DNA of 64,000 nucleotides from assembly GCA_019828545.1 (NCBI GenBank), contig JACVRA010000303.1, forward strand, positions 253,920-317,919, given 5' to 3'. Origin of the DNA: Paracamarosporium sp. OC-R06-R3 (lineage: Eukaryota; Ascomycota; Dothideomycetes; Pleosporales; Didymosphaeriaceae). Shown here piece after piece: positions 32,913 to 44,431 of this stretch. A model generated the notes under the pieces. The model was given only the letters and a program-made list of their open reading frames with translations. It searched no databases and was not told the origin of the DNA. The translations under genes and the position numbers were made by a program. Numbering within the stretch: position 1 is the first letter of the stretch; every line of letters starts with the position of its first letter.

Positions 32913-34020
32913 GGCTGCTGTTATGGCACCTTCGTTTGCGGACGCGGTTGGGATAAGGTGAGTGATGGCCAGTTACACAGAACGAAGTTCCGGAGGAAAG
33001 TGCTCCAGCGGAATCCTTGACAAGGCAACATCGCTGCAAGGCGTCCCGTCCTTTGGTGATCATTATCATCCATGCTGCGGCTGTAACCAGCCTGTGAATA
33101 GCTGAGCTAGCCGCAGAGGGCTTAGTTGCTGACCGAAAAGCCTCGGATATACTCGAATGGCAGGGCTGTGGGATGTAGGATCTTACAAACCGAAATCCGA
33201 GAGTAATTTATAGGGGGCGAACAGTAGCGGACAGGAGATGATGCCTTGGCCAAAACGATGTTGTTGAGTTTTAGCAAGTTACAAACAACATTTATCTCCT
33301 GGATAATATACAATCTGCATGTTCTTGAGAGCCTGATTTCGAATGTTCATCTCTTCCCTTTCACACCGCTAAGGTAGTAGGTTGGGGGCCAGAAGCAGGC
33401 AGTGGAGGCTTGGTTCGTTGGAGTGACCGTAAACGTTTCAAGAACGATTTCGATGAATAGCTCGCCCAATGCAGAGTCTTGGTATATGAAGCCAGCATCC
33501 ATTGTCATTTCTGGTCGCATACAGGCCATTGTGATTTGCGATTTGATCCTATGGACCCTAAGACAAGCTATGGAAGGGATGGACTCGTTCCGTGATGGGC
33601 GCTCAAGGCTGATATAGGATTCTTGCACGCGACCGCGGATCCCTTTACGACGTTCACTTGACATTTACGATCGAGAGTCGAAGTCATTCACGACAACATT
33701 CATCTTATTCTTGGGGGCCGAGTGGTAGGTGGTGTTCTTTGCACTACGTGGAAGCGGCTTGGCATCACATGCACGACGCGATCAAGAAGTTGGGGACGAA
33801 ACGAGACGGATGTGGCATTCACAGCAACAACCACCGGTCAGAAGCGACACCGATGATTGACAATTGCGGACAAAATGCATCCGTTTGCATTCGTTCTCCG
33901 AATTATGCCGTCGATTAATCATCGTAAATATCGATGTGGAGACTAAGCATGACGTCGATTTCTAAGCTTCTCGGAGCGTACAATTTGTAGTACAAAGCAT
34001 CCGTTGCAGTGTCACAGTAT
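32913..34020. other. Intergenic, divergent promoters
   Basis: About 1.1 kb between the surface-protein gene (-) and the GST gene (+). Frames of up to 105 codons have no family features. No repeat seen. Confidence 0.5.
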
Positions 34021-35176
34021 ATGAACCCCTACCATCGAGCGATGTCTCTTGTTCGGCCCCTCACCTCCGCGCAGCTCCACAGCACTCTTAGAAGCTCTCT
34101 CCGCCCTGCGCGCCTGCAATACCTAGCTCCTGCTTTCGCTCCCGTCTCAACTCGACCGCGATCTCAAGCTCAATTCCACGTGTCTGCTCGACGATTACAA
34201 GACGAAGACATGGCAGAACGTCCAACAGGCCTCAAGGCAAACAAAGGCATCGAGCTCCTCACTTGGGGCACACCCAATGGCGTGAAAGCGTCTATAATCT
34301 TGGAGGAGCTCAAGGAGGCATACGGAAAGGACTACACATGGTGAATACCCTTGGCGATGGGAGCTTATGAACATGCGCTCATAAGACATTGCATCTAGGC
34401 AGGGAATCAACATCGGTCAGAACATCCAGAAAGAACCTTGTAAGCAAACCCAGAATATGGACAAGCATCGATCTTACGCTCACACCACATGTAGGGTTCA
34501 CAAAACTGGGCCCCAATGGCCGCATCCCCGTCATAGTAGATCACGACAAGGGCGGCTTCGCCGTCATGGAGGGTCTCGCAATCCTCAGCTACCTGACCCG
34601 GACGTACGATACAGATCACAAGTTCTCCTTCACAGATCCCCTGGATGTCAGCCGTGCCGAGCAGTGGATGGCATGGCAGCACGGTGGTCTGGGACCAATG
34701 CAGGGCCAAGCGAACCACTTCAACAGGTTCGCGCCAGAGAGGATTCAGTATGGCATGCAGCGATGTGAGTAGGCTTGCTGGACGATACCATAAGCTGTAC
34801 TGATCGTGCCTATCTAGACACCGGTGAGACCGAGCGCCTCGTCGGCGTCCTCAACACCGCCCTCGAAGGCACCGACTACCTCGTGGGCAACAAGTACTCG
34901 ATTGCGGACATCGCGTCTTACGGCTGGATAAATGCTCTTCGATTTTCTGGGGTGGAGATCGATGACTTCCCCAACGTCAAGGCATGGTGGGAGCGAATCA
35001 GCGCGAGGCCGGCGGTTGAGAAGGGAATGTCTATACCATCGAAGTCTCCGTTCGGCAACGACACATACGCGCAGAGGCTCAAGGACGATAAAGAATTCGC
35101 GGAGAAAGAGGGGGCATTGAAGGAACAAATCAAGGCTGCTAAAGAGCAGTATGGATACAAATATGCTTCTCCTTGA
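34021..35176 (+). CDS. Glutathione S-transferase, Ure2/GTT-like, with probable mitochondrial leader
   Basis: Four exons, 34021-34340, 34399-34439, 34495-34764 and 34818-35176, give 329 aa. The thioredoxin-like N-domain starts IELLTWGTPNGVKASIILEEL and keeps the structural cis-Pro motif GRIPVIVD and the glutathione gamma-Glu contact FAVMEGLAILSYL, as in Ure2p/YfcG-type GSTs. The C-terminal helical domain has the N-capping pattern SIADIASYGW. The first 60 residues are Arg/Ser-rich without acids (ending FHVSARRL), then MAERPTGLK follows at 34210. Translation from 34021 would make a mitochondrial form and from 34210 a cytosolic form; which one is used is not shown by sequence. GSTs of this class conjugate or reduce glutathione-linked substrates, and often act as disulfide-bond reductases (family knowledge). 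The tail after 300 is charged (KEFAEKEGALKEQIKAAKEQ). Confidence 0.9.
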
Positions 35177-36252
35177 TCGCTAGGGGAATGCCTCCCGAAA
35201 CGGTGACATGGTACCGTCAAGGACAGAAGTCGAAATACATTATGTTACCTCGAAATATATGATACAAGAATCGATGGTGCCAATTTTGGTCCTCTGGCTG
35301 TGGTAAGATGTGAAGGACTGTCATCTGTGACGCGACGTAGAAGAAGATTCAAGAACTGGAGGACGGATTGTCAATGCCCGACTACGCTCTTCTTGCTGTT
35401 CGTGTCTTGCATTTTTAGCCCTGAGTAACTCACACAGACCCACATAAACCACTGCGTTTCAGCTTCGGCGGCATCTGCTTCAATTATCTACCTTTCGACC
35501 GTCTCCGCGTCCATTCTCACGTTGAAACACCCGATGATTCCCAGCGGCGGCTTGCTTCAGGACCAATCAGCGGGCTGTTCACCCCTGCCAGCAGTCGATC
35601 TTGGCGTCCGTCATAGGCGCCGGCTTTAGCGATTGGAGATGCAGTGCGCCAGGCTTTCTGGGCCCTCTTTACACGCCGTGAGGGCGCCAACGTGATCGTG
35701 GCCCGTTCTTTGTGGCTTCTATGCGTTGCACTCAAGACTGCATATAAGACGTCCAGAGAGTCATAGTTACAGCATCACATCTTCGCGAACCTTCATCGTA
35801 CCATACCTTCACTTTGCCAGCTGTGCTGCATTGTTTTTACTACTATATTTATTGGGCCTAGACTTTTCTTGTACTTTCCGTTATCAAGTTTCTTTGTCGA
35901 TCATTGTGCAGAAAGAGCTACCCTTGTCCACGAGACGCAACTGCCATTTGCAACACACCATCCCGCTTCAACGACGTCACACGATAGCATCCCTGGCCAC
36001 CACCATTTCTTTGAGCGCGCACGCTTGCTCCCCAACAATAACCCCACCACGACAATAGGATTGTCAGCATTGTGCACGAGCGCCTTTGTCGAAGAGACAA
36101 TTATAGCACCGACCGAATTCCTCTCACTTCGTCATTTATTGCTGTACTCGCACACACGCACTCAAGACGAGGCACCAACTCACACCACCTAAAACAGCAC
36201 CTCACTACGTAAGCGCTCTGAGCGACCACTAAGACTCTTCAAAAACCCTAAC
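35177..36252. other. Intergenic, upstream region of the MARVEL gene
   Basis: About 1.1 kb. A CATATAAG motif at 35751-35758 could be a core promoter, which would leave a leader of roughly 480 nt that is C/T-rich. Short frames here carry no family features. Confidence 0.5.
35752..35758 (+). promoter_or_regulatory. Possible TATA box of MARVEL gene
   Basis: ATATAAG is followed by a pyrimidine-rich stretch that runs to the ATG at 36253. The distance is long, so this is tentative. Confidence 0.25.
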
Positions 36253-36786
36253 ATGATCCAAGTCATCCTCATGGCTCTCAAATTCCTATCTCGCGGCTCC
36301 ATGAAGGGCGAAAAGGTCGGCATGGCCAATTCTCTAAGGGCCAGCATGTCGATCGGTTCCGTCTTCCGCATCCTTATGCGCTTCTTCCAGCTTATCCTGG
36401 GAATCGTTGTCATCGGCCTCTACGCACAAGATCTCCGACGCGCCCATAAGGCGGGCGTAGGGTACGACTCCAAGTGGATGTATGCTACCATCGTCGGCAC
36501 TTTGGCGTCGTTCTGGGCTATCGTATGCATGCTTCCGCTCGTCAAAGCCTGGTTTCTCTTCGGCGTCGACTTCATCATGTTCATCCTGTACGTTGCAGCG
36601 TTTGGCGTCTTCGGCAACATGTACATTAAGGAAGATCCTGAGGGCAACGGCGGGATTATTCGCATGAAGAACGCTGTCTGGGTCTTGCTTACAAACATGC
36701 TCTTGTGGTTCGCTACCTTCGTCTATGGAGCGGTTGTCTTTTGGAGATATTGGAAGGGTAAGGGGGCTCCCAACGAGATTGTCTAA
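36253..36786 (+). CDS. MARVEL-domain four-pass membrane protein
   Basis: Single exon, 177 aa. Four hydrophobic helices are visible: RILMRFFQLILGIVVIGLY, YATIVGTLASFWAIVCML, FLFGVDFIMFILYVAAFGVFG and AVWVLLTNMLLWFATFVYG. The spacing and the D-F-I-M at the third helix match fungal MARVEL proteins (Nce102/Fhn1-like and relatives), which organise plasma-membrane domains or endocytic sites. The loop after helix 3 (KEDPEGNGGIIRM) is outside or cytosolic depending on orientation, which I cannot assign. It is not a close match to any named member that I recognise, so only the family is claimed. The start at 36253 (MIQVILMALKF) is the first Met; a second at 36271 is also possible. Confidence 0.82.
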   Translation: MIQVILMALKFLSRGSMKGEKVGMANSLRASMSIGSVFRILMRFFQLILGIVVIGLYAQDLRRAHKAGVGYDSKWMYATIVGTLASFWAIVCMLPLVKAWFLFGVDFIMFILYVAAFGVFGNMYIKEDPEGNGGIIRMKNAVWVLLTNMLLWFATFVYGAVVFWRYWKGKGAPNEIV

Positions 36787-38050
36787 GCTTTCGCTGACCC
36801 TGCCGCTTCAGGACGTACGACCTTCACTGGCCGCGCTCCCACACATCCCCAGATGTCTTCCGCCTAAACACAAACATCAAAAAGAAATGAGTTAGCAATC
36901 TGTGCTAACTTGAGACACTAGAGGACTATGATCAACATCAGCTTGAACGTTTCCCTCTAGGCGCCTCGCCATCTCTAAAACGCGACATGAATCCTATTAT
37001 TTTCTTGTTTCATCAGCATCAATATACCCTACGCTGCTTGGTGGCAGTCGTTCAAGTATTGTTTTGTATAGTACATCTGCCTTTGCAATCACATCTGTCT
37101 GTCAGTCTCATTTTGTTTTGGTTATATAACCGTCAGTCTGTAATCTACATCACAAAGTGTGACAAAACACGTCGGACTCATTGGGGCTTGTCTCAACCAA
37201 AAGGTCCATGTGCATGTCCGTTTATGATGATATAATAAGATACCCTCATATGCTGTCTTGCTGTTATCTCACTTTTGTGTACCTTTTTGATGAATACGTT
37301 GGAGATCAAACATACACACAGAGAATATGAACATTGCATGTCAATAGCGTGAGCTACTGAACCCCCCGCAAACGACGGCGCATGTCCTAAGCTAGCCCAA
37401 GAGGTCGCCCGCCTGACTACCCTCTCGGTGAACAGCACTAGACATGAGCGCATGAAAGCTAAGTCAATGTTGGTGACAATCCACTTCGCATTTTTTTTAA
37501 TGAAGTGTCCTAAGTGGAGGGTGGCGTCAGGCTTCCCAGGCCGAAGTGGTGTGAATGACTATCAGCCACATGCGACTGGGGCAGGGGTGAAAGGCTGAGC
37601 CTAGCGTGTATATCGGTACCATACTTGTCGTGGGGCATCGCAAGAACGCGAGGGGCCAATAGTCATGGAACAACAACAAAGAAGCTGGCACGAAATCCCG
37701 ATGTCGTTGGACAGACATAGAGTGTTGTACAAGAGACTATAGAATAGCTATGATAGCGTTTGATTAATTACCTTATCAACACGAAAGACCAGAATTCCGA
37801 GTCAATCATTTGAGAAAATCAGCAGATGAAAACCGGTACGGCGGGGTCGCCAAGACGCTAGACTGCGAAGCCTCAGTGGCTGTGAATTATCTAGGCAGTC
37901 GCGTCATGTCGTTGTTGTGCGCTGCAGCTACTATAAGAAACCAGCGGGCATCAGCAGCCCCCACCAAAACAAATCTTCTAACCGCCAGCCTCGAACACAA
38001 GAATTCCCTGAAAATCACCCTCTTCAACACTGCCATACAAGAATATTCTG
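36787..38050. other. Intergenic, upstream of annexin gene
   Basis: About 1.26 kb with no supported gene. An A/T-rich stretch at 37490-37500 (poly-T) and several short frames are present. The last 80 bp before the annexin ATG is typical leader. Confidence 0.5.
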
Positions 38051-39586
38051 ATGTACGGCCAACAAGGAGGGTACGGACAGCCGCCCAACCAAGGATGGAA
38101 CCAGCCGCCGCCTGGGCAGTATAATGCGCCGCCACCGCAACAAGGTGGTTGGGGTGCACCACCACCAGGGAATTATCCTCCTCCCCAGCAAGGCTATGGA
38201 GGACAACCTGGATATCAACAGCCTCCGCAACAGGGTTATGGAGGCCCACCGCCTCAGCAGGGAGGATGGGGAGCACCACCTCCAGGTCAACAGCCTTATG
38301 GCGGGGGTTACGGAGCACCCCCACCAAACCAATACGGCTCGCCTGCGCCGCAAGGCCAGTGGGGCCAGCAGCCGCCGCCACCTGGTCAACATCCACCGCA
38401 AGGCGGTTACGGACAACCTCCACCACAGCAGCCAGGATACGGCGCCCCTCCACCTCAGCAGTACGGTGCTCCCCCAGGCCAACAATATGGTGCTCCTCCG
38501 CAGAACTTCGGACCGCCAACTCAGCCTTCGTTGGGTTACGGCCCCCAACAGACCGCGAACATCGATGTGTCACAGGACATTGAAGGGATCCGAAAAGCCA
38601 TGAAAGGCTTTGGTACTAATGAGAAGGTCTTGATATCGATACTAGCCAAGAAAGACCCGATTCAGATCAACACCATACGCCAGGGCTACAATCAGCGCAT
38701 GATGCGGGACTTGATCAAAGACCTCGAGAAGGAGACTTCAGGCTACTTTGAGAAGGGGCTGGTTCAGATCTCTCGCGGTCCACTCATTGGCGACTGCTAC
38801 ACTCTATATGAGGCAATGAAGGGCATGGGAACAAAGGAAGCAGCCCTCGACGATGTGCTCGTGGGCCGATCTAACGCCGATGTGAACGCGATCAAGACCG
38901 AGTACCAGCGGATCTTCAAGAAGAGTCTGGAAACTGATTTGAGGAGTGATCTTTCGGCAGGAACCGAACAAATGTGTAAGTTCAATTCCAGCGCTTCGAA
39001 ACAATGGAGTGTACTTACAGTGAGATAGACATGATGATCATCGGTGCCCGCCGTGCGGAAGACTCCGCCCCAGTCCAACCCCAAGCCATTGAGCACGACG
39101 TTACCGAACTACAGCGCGGAATGGGCAACATGATCAGCAAGAACGCCAGCTCGGTCTGCGACCTCTTGTTCACGCGTAACGACGCCCAGATCCGCGCCAT
39201 TGCCCAAACTTACCAACAACGATTTCACGAACCTCTGGTCAAGGCTATCAAGTCGAAATTCTCAGGCCACATGGAGGACGCACTTGTCCTCCTAATTGAA
39301 CGAGCGGTCAACCGCGCTGAGGCCGAAGCGGTGCGCCTGGAGGAGTCAATGGCAGGTATGGGTACGAAGGACGAGCTGCTGGTGCAACGTGTGGTCCGAT
39401 GCCACTGGGATCAGGGCTTCATGCGTGCTGTGTCGGACGCTTACCACCGAAAGTATGGAAAGACTTTGGTCAGGAGGATCGAGGGTGAAACGAGAGGTGA
39501 CTACGTAAGTGAAGCCGCGACCTTACCAGACTGAACAGCTACTAACGAGAGCCTAGGAGAAATTGATGGTTGCCTGCGTTCAGTAG
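38051..39586 (+). CDS. Annexin with long PGQY-rich N-terminal tail
   Basis: Three exons, 38051-38975, 39029-39504 and 39557-39586, give 476 aa. Residues 1-170 are a disordered repeat of G, P, Q, Y and W (PPPQQGGWGAPPPG-like units), the usual fungal annexin tail. Four annexin repeats follow: repeat 1 with MKGFGTNE, repeat 2 with MKGMGTKE, repeat 3 with QRGMGNMIS and repeat 4 with MAGMGTKD. Each of repeats 1, 2 and 4 keeps the GxGT calcium-loop motif; repeat 3 has lost it, so calcium binding is expected in three repeats at most. The protein would bind acidic phospholipids in a calcium-dependent way; fungal annexins are of largely unknown function. The final exon codes only for EKLMVACVQ. Confidence 0.93.
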
Positions 39587-41126
39587 AGGGATGAAGTCCT
39601 CCCAAAATGTTTCATTCACAATTTTCTTTTACGTGGTACGATTTCATGAATTCTTAGAAGACCATGACGGGACAAAGTCATGCTTCAGGGCTAGTGTTTG
39701 GCTAATAGATTTCACCTCTCCACGAGGTCTTTCCATCCGAGCTCATACTCTTCATCTCTGTCTCAATGGGGTGCTATTGATAACTGCTAGCCACTAGCTG
39801 TAACCTGCAATCGCTCAGCTATCTAACACAAGAGACACAAGCAGCAATGGTGATGGATCGAGTCGCCAGCATGTCCGACCAATATAGTCCCAGTCTAGCG
39901 AGAGTTACTATACATTGTCGGACATTGAGGAACTCAATTGCAATCTATGACAAGAACATGCAGACTCCAGCCAAGAATGTGGGGAATGTCAATTTCAGTT
40001 AGTTTGCGGGTTGCAGAGGTAGTACTAGATGGATCGGTGTCGCCCGAACCCTTTGCAAATGAGACGACCATCTCCTGGTGTGGGGTATGCCTCATCCCCC
40101 CAAAATCGAGGTCTACAGAGCGAGTAGTCCGTCCATTTCTAGAACAACGTCAAAAATTATGTTTCATGATTTATGAGTTTCCTCTATTGGTAAGTGAAAT
40201 GCTGCAGTTGATTGACTGCATGATGAGAGGTTGTAGCCAAGTTTTGTACGATTCAAAGACCCTCAATATCAGCACCATCGGGCACCGCATCTAGAAAGAG
40301 TACTTTCTTCCCGTCAGCACGACACAATGATGGCTGTGGCTTACCTCGATACTAATTGCATGATTGTTTGATGTATTGTTAAGCTGTTGCGTTGAGCGGA
40401 CTCGTACGGGTTCTCCCGCTCTGTGTCACGGTGATTCGACCTTATTGCTGGAATCGATTGTGTCCTGAAGGATAGGATCGCGCCATATGATATCTCGGTG
40501 AGAGGCTGCGCCACAGCAAACACTGGCCGTTCCTTTCATCACCCTATCACTAATGTAACAGAGACTTTGGCTCCCGCTTTTTGTGCATCCGTATAACCAC
40601 ACGTTTGGGACCGCTTTTACGCCATAATGAACAACGCGACTCGATACTCAGGCGTGGAACTTGCGGGGTTGATCTGTCTTCCCAGATGGTAACCTACTTA
40701 GGGATCGTATATCCCATATTCTGTGCCGAAGTGGCGACTTGCGGCCTGAAGTCTATCGTACATCTCCCGATCAGTCGAGCCTGTCATCACGGTACAATGC
40801 TCACATACAGATCACGGATCATGATTGGCAAGTTCCATGCTTGGGTTGGAAGGCAAACACTGAGATCATTTCATGTACCGTACAGGACACAAAGCTCACC
40901 CCTCGGACCCATACGACGTTCAATTGTTATGCAGTCGATTGCGATACGACCCTGGTGCTCGAAGCCCAAAGTATCTTATCACCTATCCACATACTTTGCG
41001 TAATGGTCAGTGCCCGAGAGTGTGATGTCTACGAAGTCTATAAAGTGTGCATTGTTCGTCGCAGAGTCTGCATCTCCACAAACTGAGTCGTTCACTCTGT
41101 GCTGGGTACATCTGCATTCCGCTATC
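39587..41126. other. Gene-poor intergenic region
   Basis: About 1.5 kb between the annexin and the secreted-protein gene. The frames at 40581-41003 and 40739-41086 (+) overlap in different phases and resemble nothing. I see no transposon, no repeat and no RNA gene. Confidence 0.5.
41039..41044 (+). promoter_or_regulatory. Possible TATA box of secreted-protein gene
   Basis: TATAAA occurs 83 bases before the ATG at 41127, a plausible distance for a fungal core promoter. It is a single short motif, so the assignment is tentative. Confidence 0.35.
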
Positions 41127-42239
41127 ATGTCTTCAATCCTCGTATCGTTCTTCCTCGCCTCGGCAGTCAGTGCCAAAGTACTGCCTCGTGACGTGGATGC
41201 GCTACCTACTTTGGTGCCAACGATATCCCTCATCAATCCTACCACGTTCACTGCCCCTATCGAAGTCTCCACGGCCCCGAGCCCATCCTTACCAGACGCC
41301 CCAGGCCCAGGCACGATCTACATCCCTATTCCCAGCCAAGCCGACTATACCACCTCTATAATATCAGCGTGCACCAAAGCCGACGGCGAAACGATCGACT
41401 CTGTCGTCGTGATCGGTGTTCCCACGAACACCTTTGCCCCAGGAACGAGGACCATCGTCGCCCCACCTCAAGCCGACCCAGCGACAGTAACATACACTGA
41501 CACCCCACCCAGCAACGCCACAGAAGTCATCATCATCAAGCCTCTCCCCGGAAACTGCGGCCCCGTAATAACGCCCACCCGGGATCCCGTCTCAACAGCC
41601 TCCACTGCCTCACCCACCAGCACCGCAGGCGTGTGTCCCACAAAGGGCTGCTCAGGCGCGATTCTCCGCACCGCCGAGACAGTCATCGACGCCATCAACG
41701 AAGTAACCCAGCTCTCCCTAAACCTACAGTCCTCGGCAAAGAAAATCGGCGCTTCCCTCTTCCCGGGAGCGCCGGGCTATGCCCCGGCACTGGGAGACTC
41801 GGCCGTCACCCTGGCGAATCCCATCCTCGACGTCTCCATCGGCCTCGGCCGCATCACGCTCTCCATCCAACAATCCGCCCCCAGCTTCATCACCTTCCCC
41901 CCTTTCCCGCCGTCCTGCTCCTCCGACACCATCGTCCTCGCGTGGCTGGAATTCGTCCGCGTCCACCAGGAACTCCTCGCCATTCTCATCGGGCGGTCTG
42001 GACTCCTTGAGACGGGCCCGATCAAGCGGGATGCGGAGGTCATGGCGTTGACGCAGAGGGAGAGCCAGGGGTTCATTGGTAAGCCTATTGCGGCTGCGTT
42101 GAGGGCCCTCGAGGGCGTCGTGGATACCGTGGCTGTCGCGATTGTCGACTTGGTGCCTGGGAAGAGTGAGTGCTCGGAGCAGAAGAGCAAGGAGTTGAAG
42201 GAGAGTATCAAGAAGGCGCAGGTGAGTTATGATGGTTAG
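41127..42239 (+). CDS. Secreted or wall-associated protein, unknown function
   Basis: From the ATG at 41127, 370 aa. The start MSSILVSFFLASAVSAKVL is a signal peptide with likely cleavage after Ala-Ser-Ala. It is followed by a Pro/Thr-rich segment (about 30-170), Ser/Thr spacer STASTASPTSTAG and a conserved-looking C-terminal region with CPTKGCSGAILRTAETVIDAINEVTQLS and four further cysteines. The first part has a cluster of hydroxylated residues suited to O-glycosylation. I do not recognise the family. An upstream in-frame region back to 41010 does not look like protein and lies across the TATA motif. A perfect CAG|GTGAGT at 42221/42222 and acceptor TTTGTAG at 42340 would splice out the last codons and add a Cys-bearing exon ending at 42445 (399 aa); either end is possible. 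Confidence 0.7.
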   Translation: MSSILVSFFLASAVSAKVLPRDVDALPTLVPTISLINPTTFTAPIEVSTAPSPSLPDAPGPGTIYIPIPSQADYTTSIISACTKADGETIDSVVVIGVPTNTFAPGTRTIVAPPQADPATVTYTDTPPSNATEVIIIKPLPGNCGPVITPTRDPVSTASTASPTSTAGVCPTKGCSGAILRTAETVIDAINEVTQLSLNLQSSAKKIGASLFPGAPGYAPALGDSAVTLANPILDVSIGLGRITLSIQQSAPSFITFPPFPPSCSSDTIVLAWLEFVRVHQELLAILIGRSGLLETGPIKRDAEVMALTQRESQGFIGKPIAAALRALEGVVDTVAVAIVDLVPGKSECSEQKSKELKESIKKAQVSYDG

Positions 42240-44431
42240 GGTGGGCTGGAGTGTCGTGGATGGAAGTGAGGTGAGGTGAGGCCGGAGTAATTTTCTTGAC
42301 GCTCTTTGATGATGTTTAATTCTGTTGAGGTGGTTTGTAGGGTGACGACGGATGGTGTGCGAGCACGATGGTTGTCGAGTGTGCGGGTGAAAAGCTCGGG
42401 TTTTCTATTGACGCTCTTTATGGTTTGAGATTCTTTGCTGCATGATTTTGCTTCTTTGTAGAAGCTAATTACTCAATGATTCATGCAAAGCATCAACAGT
42501 CTAGTTGTCCCGTTTCGTGATGTTTACTCCTTTTCTCTACATCCATGTTGATATTAACGATACACTCACTTTTCCTTGTCAAAGTGATGAGTAACGATTC
42601 AGCATACTAATCAGTGGTTGCTTTATCAGTCTATGTGGATGGGTCTCTGCAAATCCGTAGTACCTGGAAGTAGATTTGAGTGCGTTGCGGGATGGTGAGA
42701 GATTCACGACATGGAAACGAACCAGAGGGGAAAACATTGACAGTTGTCACGTTTACCGTGCGCTGTCAGCTTCTCCGGCGAAATTCGAACATTCTTTACG
42801 TGAAGTGGAATCGAATGAGACATTCCATTACATGATGTAGAATATGGGTTTTGTGCAAGGAGGTGGCGGAATGTTGAGGTGGTTTGCGTGAAATGTTATA
42901 TTAGGTGAAACAGTGAGCAGATTCTTTTAAATGTTGAAGTACTTTGGTGCATGTTCTTTGAATACATCGTAGCTGTTGTAACGACAAAGCACCTACGCAT
43001 TACGACAGTCACGTGTGCATTAACATGGTCACGTGCGTATCGATATGGTGACGCGATGATGTTTCGCACACCAACTTACGTGCCGGGGATCCAGGACTTG
43101 GAGGCTAGAAGCAAACACGCCCAGAATCATATCTAATAAACAGGAAATGTAAGATTGGACGCGCAGTCAATTCTCCGGGATCCCTGTGGCAAGACGGTTA
43201 TATCGGCGCCGGATAAGGACTAGCGGGGGCTAGAGCTGGGTAGCGTCTTTCCCAACACTCGATGCTCGATCAAAGACACGAGGAGGGGAGGGTGAGACAT
43301 GACCCCAAGACGGTGACGGCGCGGTATTGAATTCGAGGGCTGTGAGCAGAAGAGGACACGAGACTTCCGAGGCCAGAGCGCCGCAGAGTGCAGAAAGGGA
43401 AGAAGGAGGGGCGGAGTTCGTGTGTCGAAGTGCAGGATCGGCATCGAAATCGCCATCGCCATCGGTAGGATCAACCGAATGGTGTTTCACGACGGCAGGC
43501 ATTGTCCGATTGCAGCAAAGAGCAAAAGAGGCGGGCGGTTGTGCAGGCAGAGAGGACACAGTTCACAATTCGCTCAGAAAGGGAGGACAACGGAGAGGCA
43601 CGGTGTGGAAACGAAAGCTGATGGGCGTGGCGCGCATGACCAACTCGGTTCTCGTATTATTGAACACATGCCGCGCGTTGGATGTTATCGACGCATCAAG
43701 ACGAGGCGAAAGCAGAAAGTAGAAAGGTCGATGGCGGGCGTCAGTATCTATCGAACGAGCAGCAATTTCGCAGAGTGTTGCAGGATCCGGGGATGCTGTT
43801 ATCTTTAATGAGCAGTGGATAAGACCGTTGATAGCCCTGGAGAGCTTGGGGCGCCACTCTCGGACTGGAGATCAGCGGGCGGCAGCCGAGCGAAGGGATG
43901 TATTGGGAGGCTGAGCAGCGAGCGAGCGCCAGCATCGACGAAGGGCAGGGAGCCCACTGGGAGCATGCTGGAAACAGCGCTCCTCTCCAGCTATATTCCC
44001 ATGGCGGCCGCGCACGATGCAGGAGACGATTGGAAGGATCGCCATGGCGCTGGCAAATCCTGCTTTTTGCTAGCTGCGTTGAGGCTCTCTTTTGCGTCAG
44101 ACGTGGAAAGAGGCTTGGTGGTTGCCCCGGAGCACGGCCGCTACCCCAAACCGGCATGGCCTGTCAGCGCCATGTTGCGCGCTGCGACCTTGGCTGTCTC
44201 TCGACTCGACCGTCTTCCCGTCAAAGGCGCCTGTCATCAGACCTGAGTTTGTCTTGTGTCGTTCATTGAAGCCGAACAGCAGAACCGCAGTCGTTTTCGA
44301 AATCCCCAGCGCGCTCGCTCCCCGTCACTGCAAGGCTGGGCGCCTTTTCACAAGAAGCACCGGTGCCCGCCGTCGTTCAGCCTACTGAATACTAGCCCAC
44401 TTCCGCGGGTTATCGCCGCGACACTGGCACA
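42240..44431. other. Long intergenic region / leader of the GH17 gene
   Basis: About 2.2 kb. The first 900 bp is AT-richer and empty apart from a short GAGGT repeat at 42268-42283 that adjoins the preceding gene's 3' end. From about 43200 the DNA becomes GC-richer and carries overlapping frames of 60-140 codons on both strands (43230-43559 -, 43327-43722 +, 43741-44157 -, 43815-44246 +), none with family features. This may be a long promoter and leader of the glucanase gene. Confidence 0.5.

Noticed and set aside
43230..44246. Protein-coding genes in the GC-rich upstream region of the GH17 gene
   Set aside because: Frames overlap one another on both strands with no family features and no convincing splice links.
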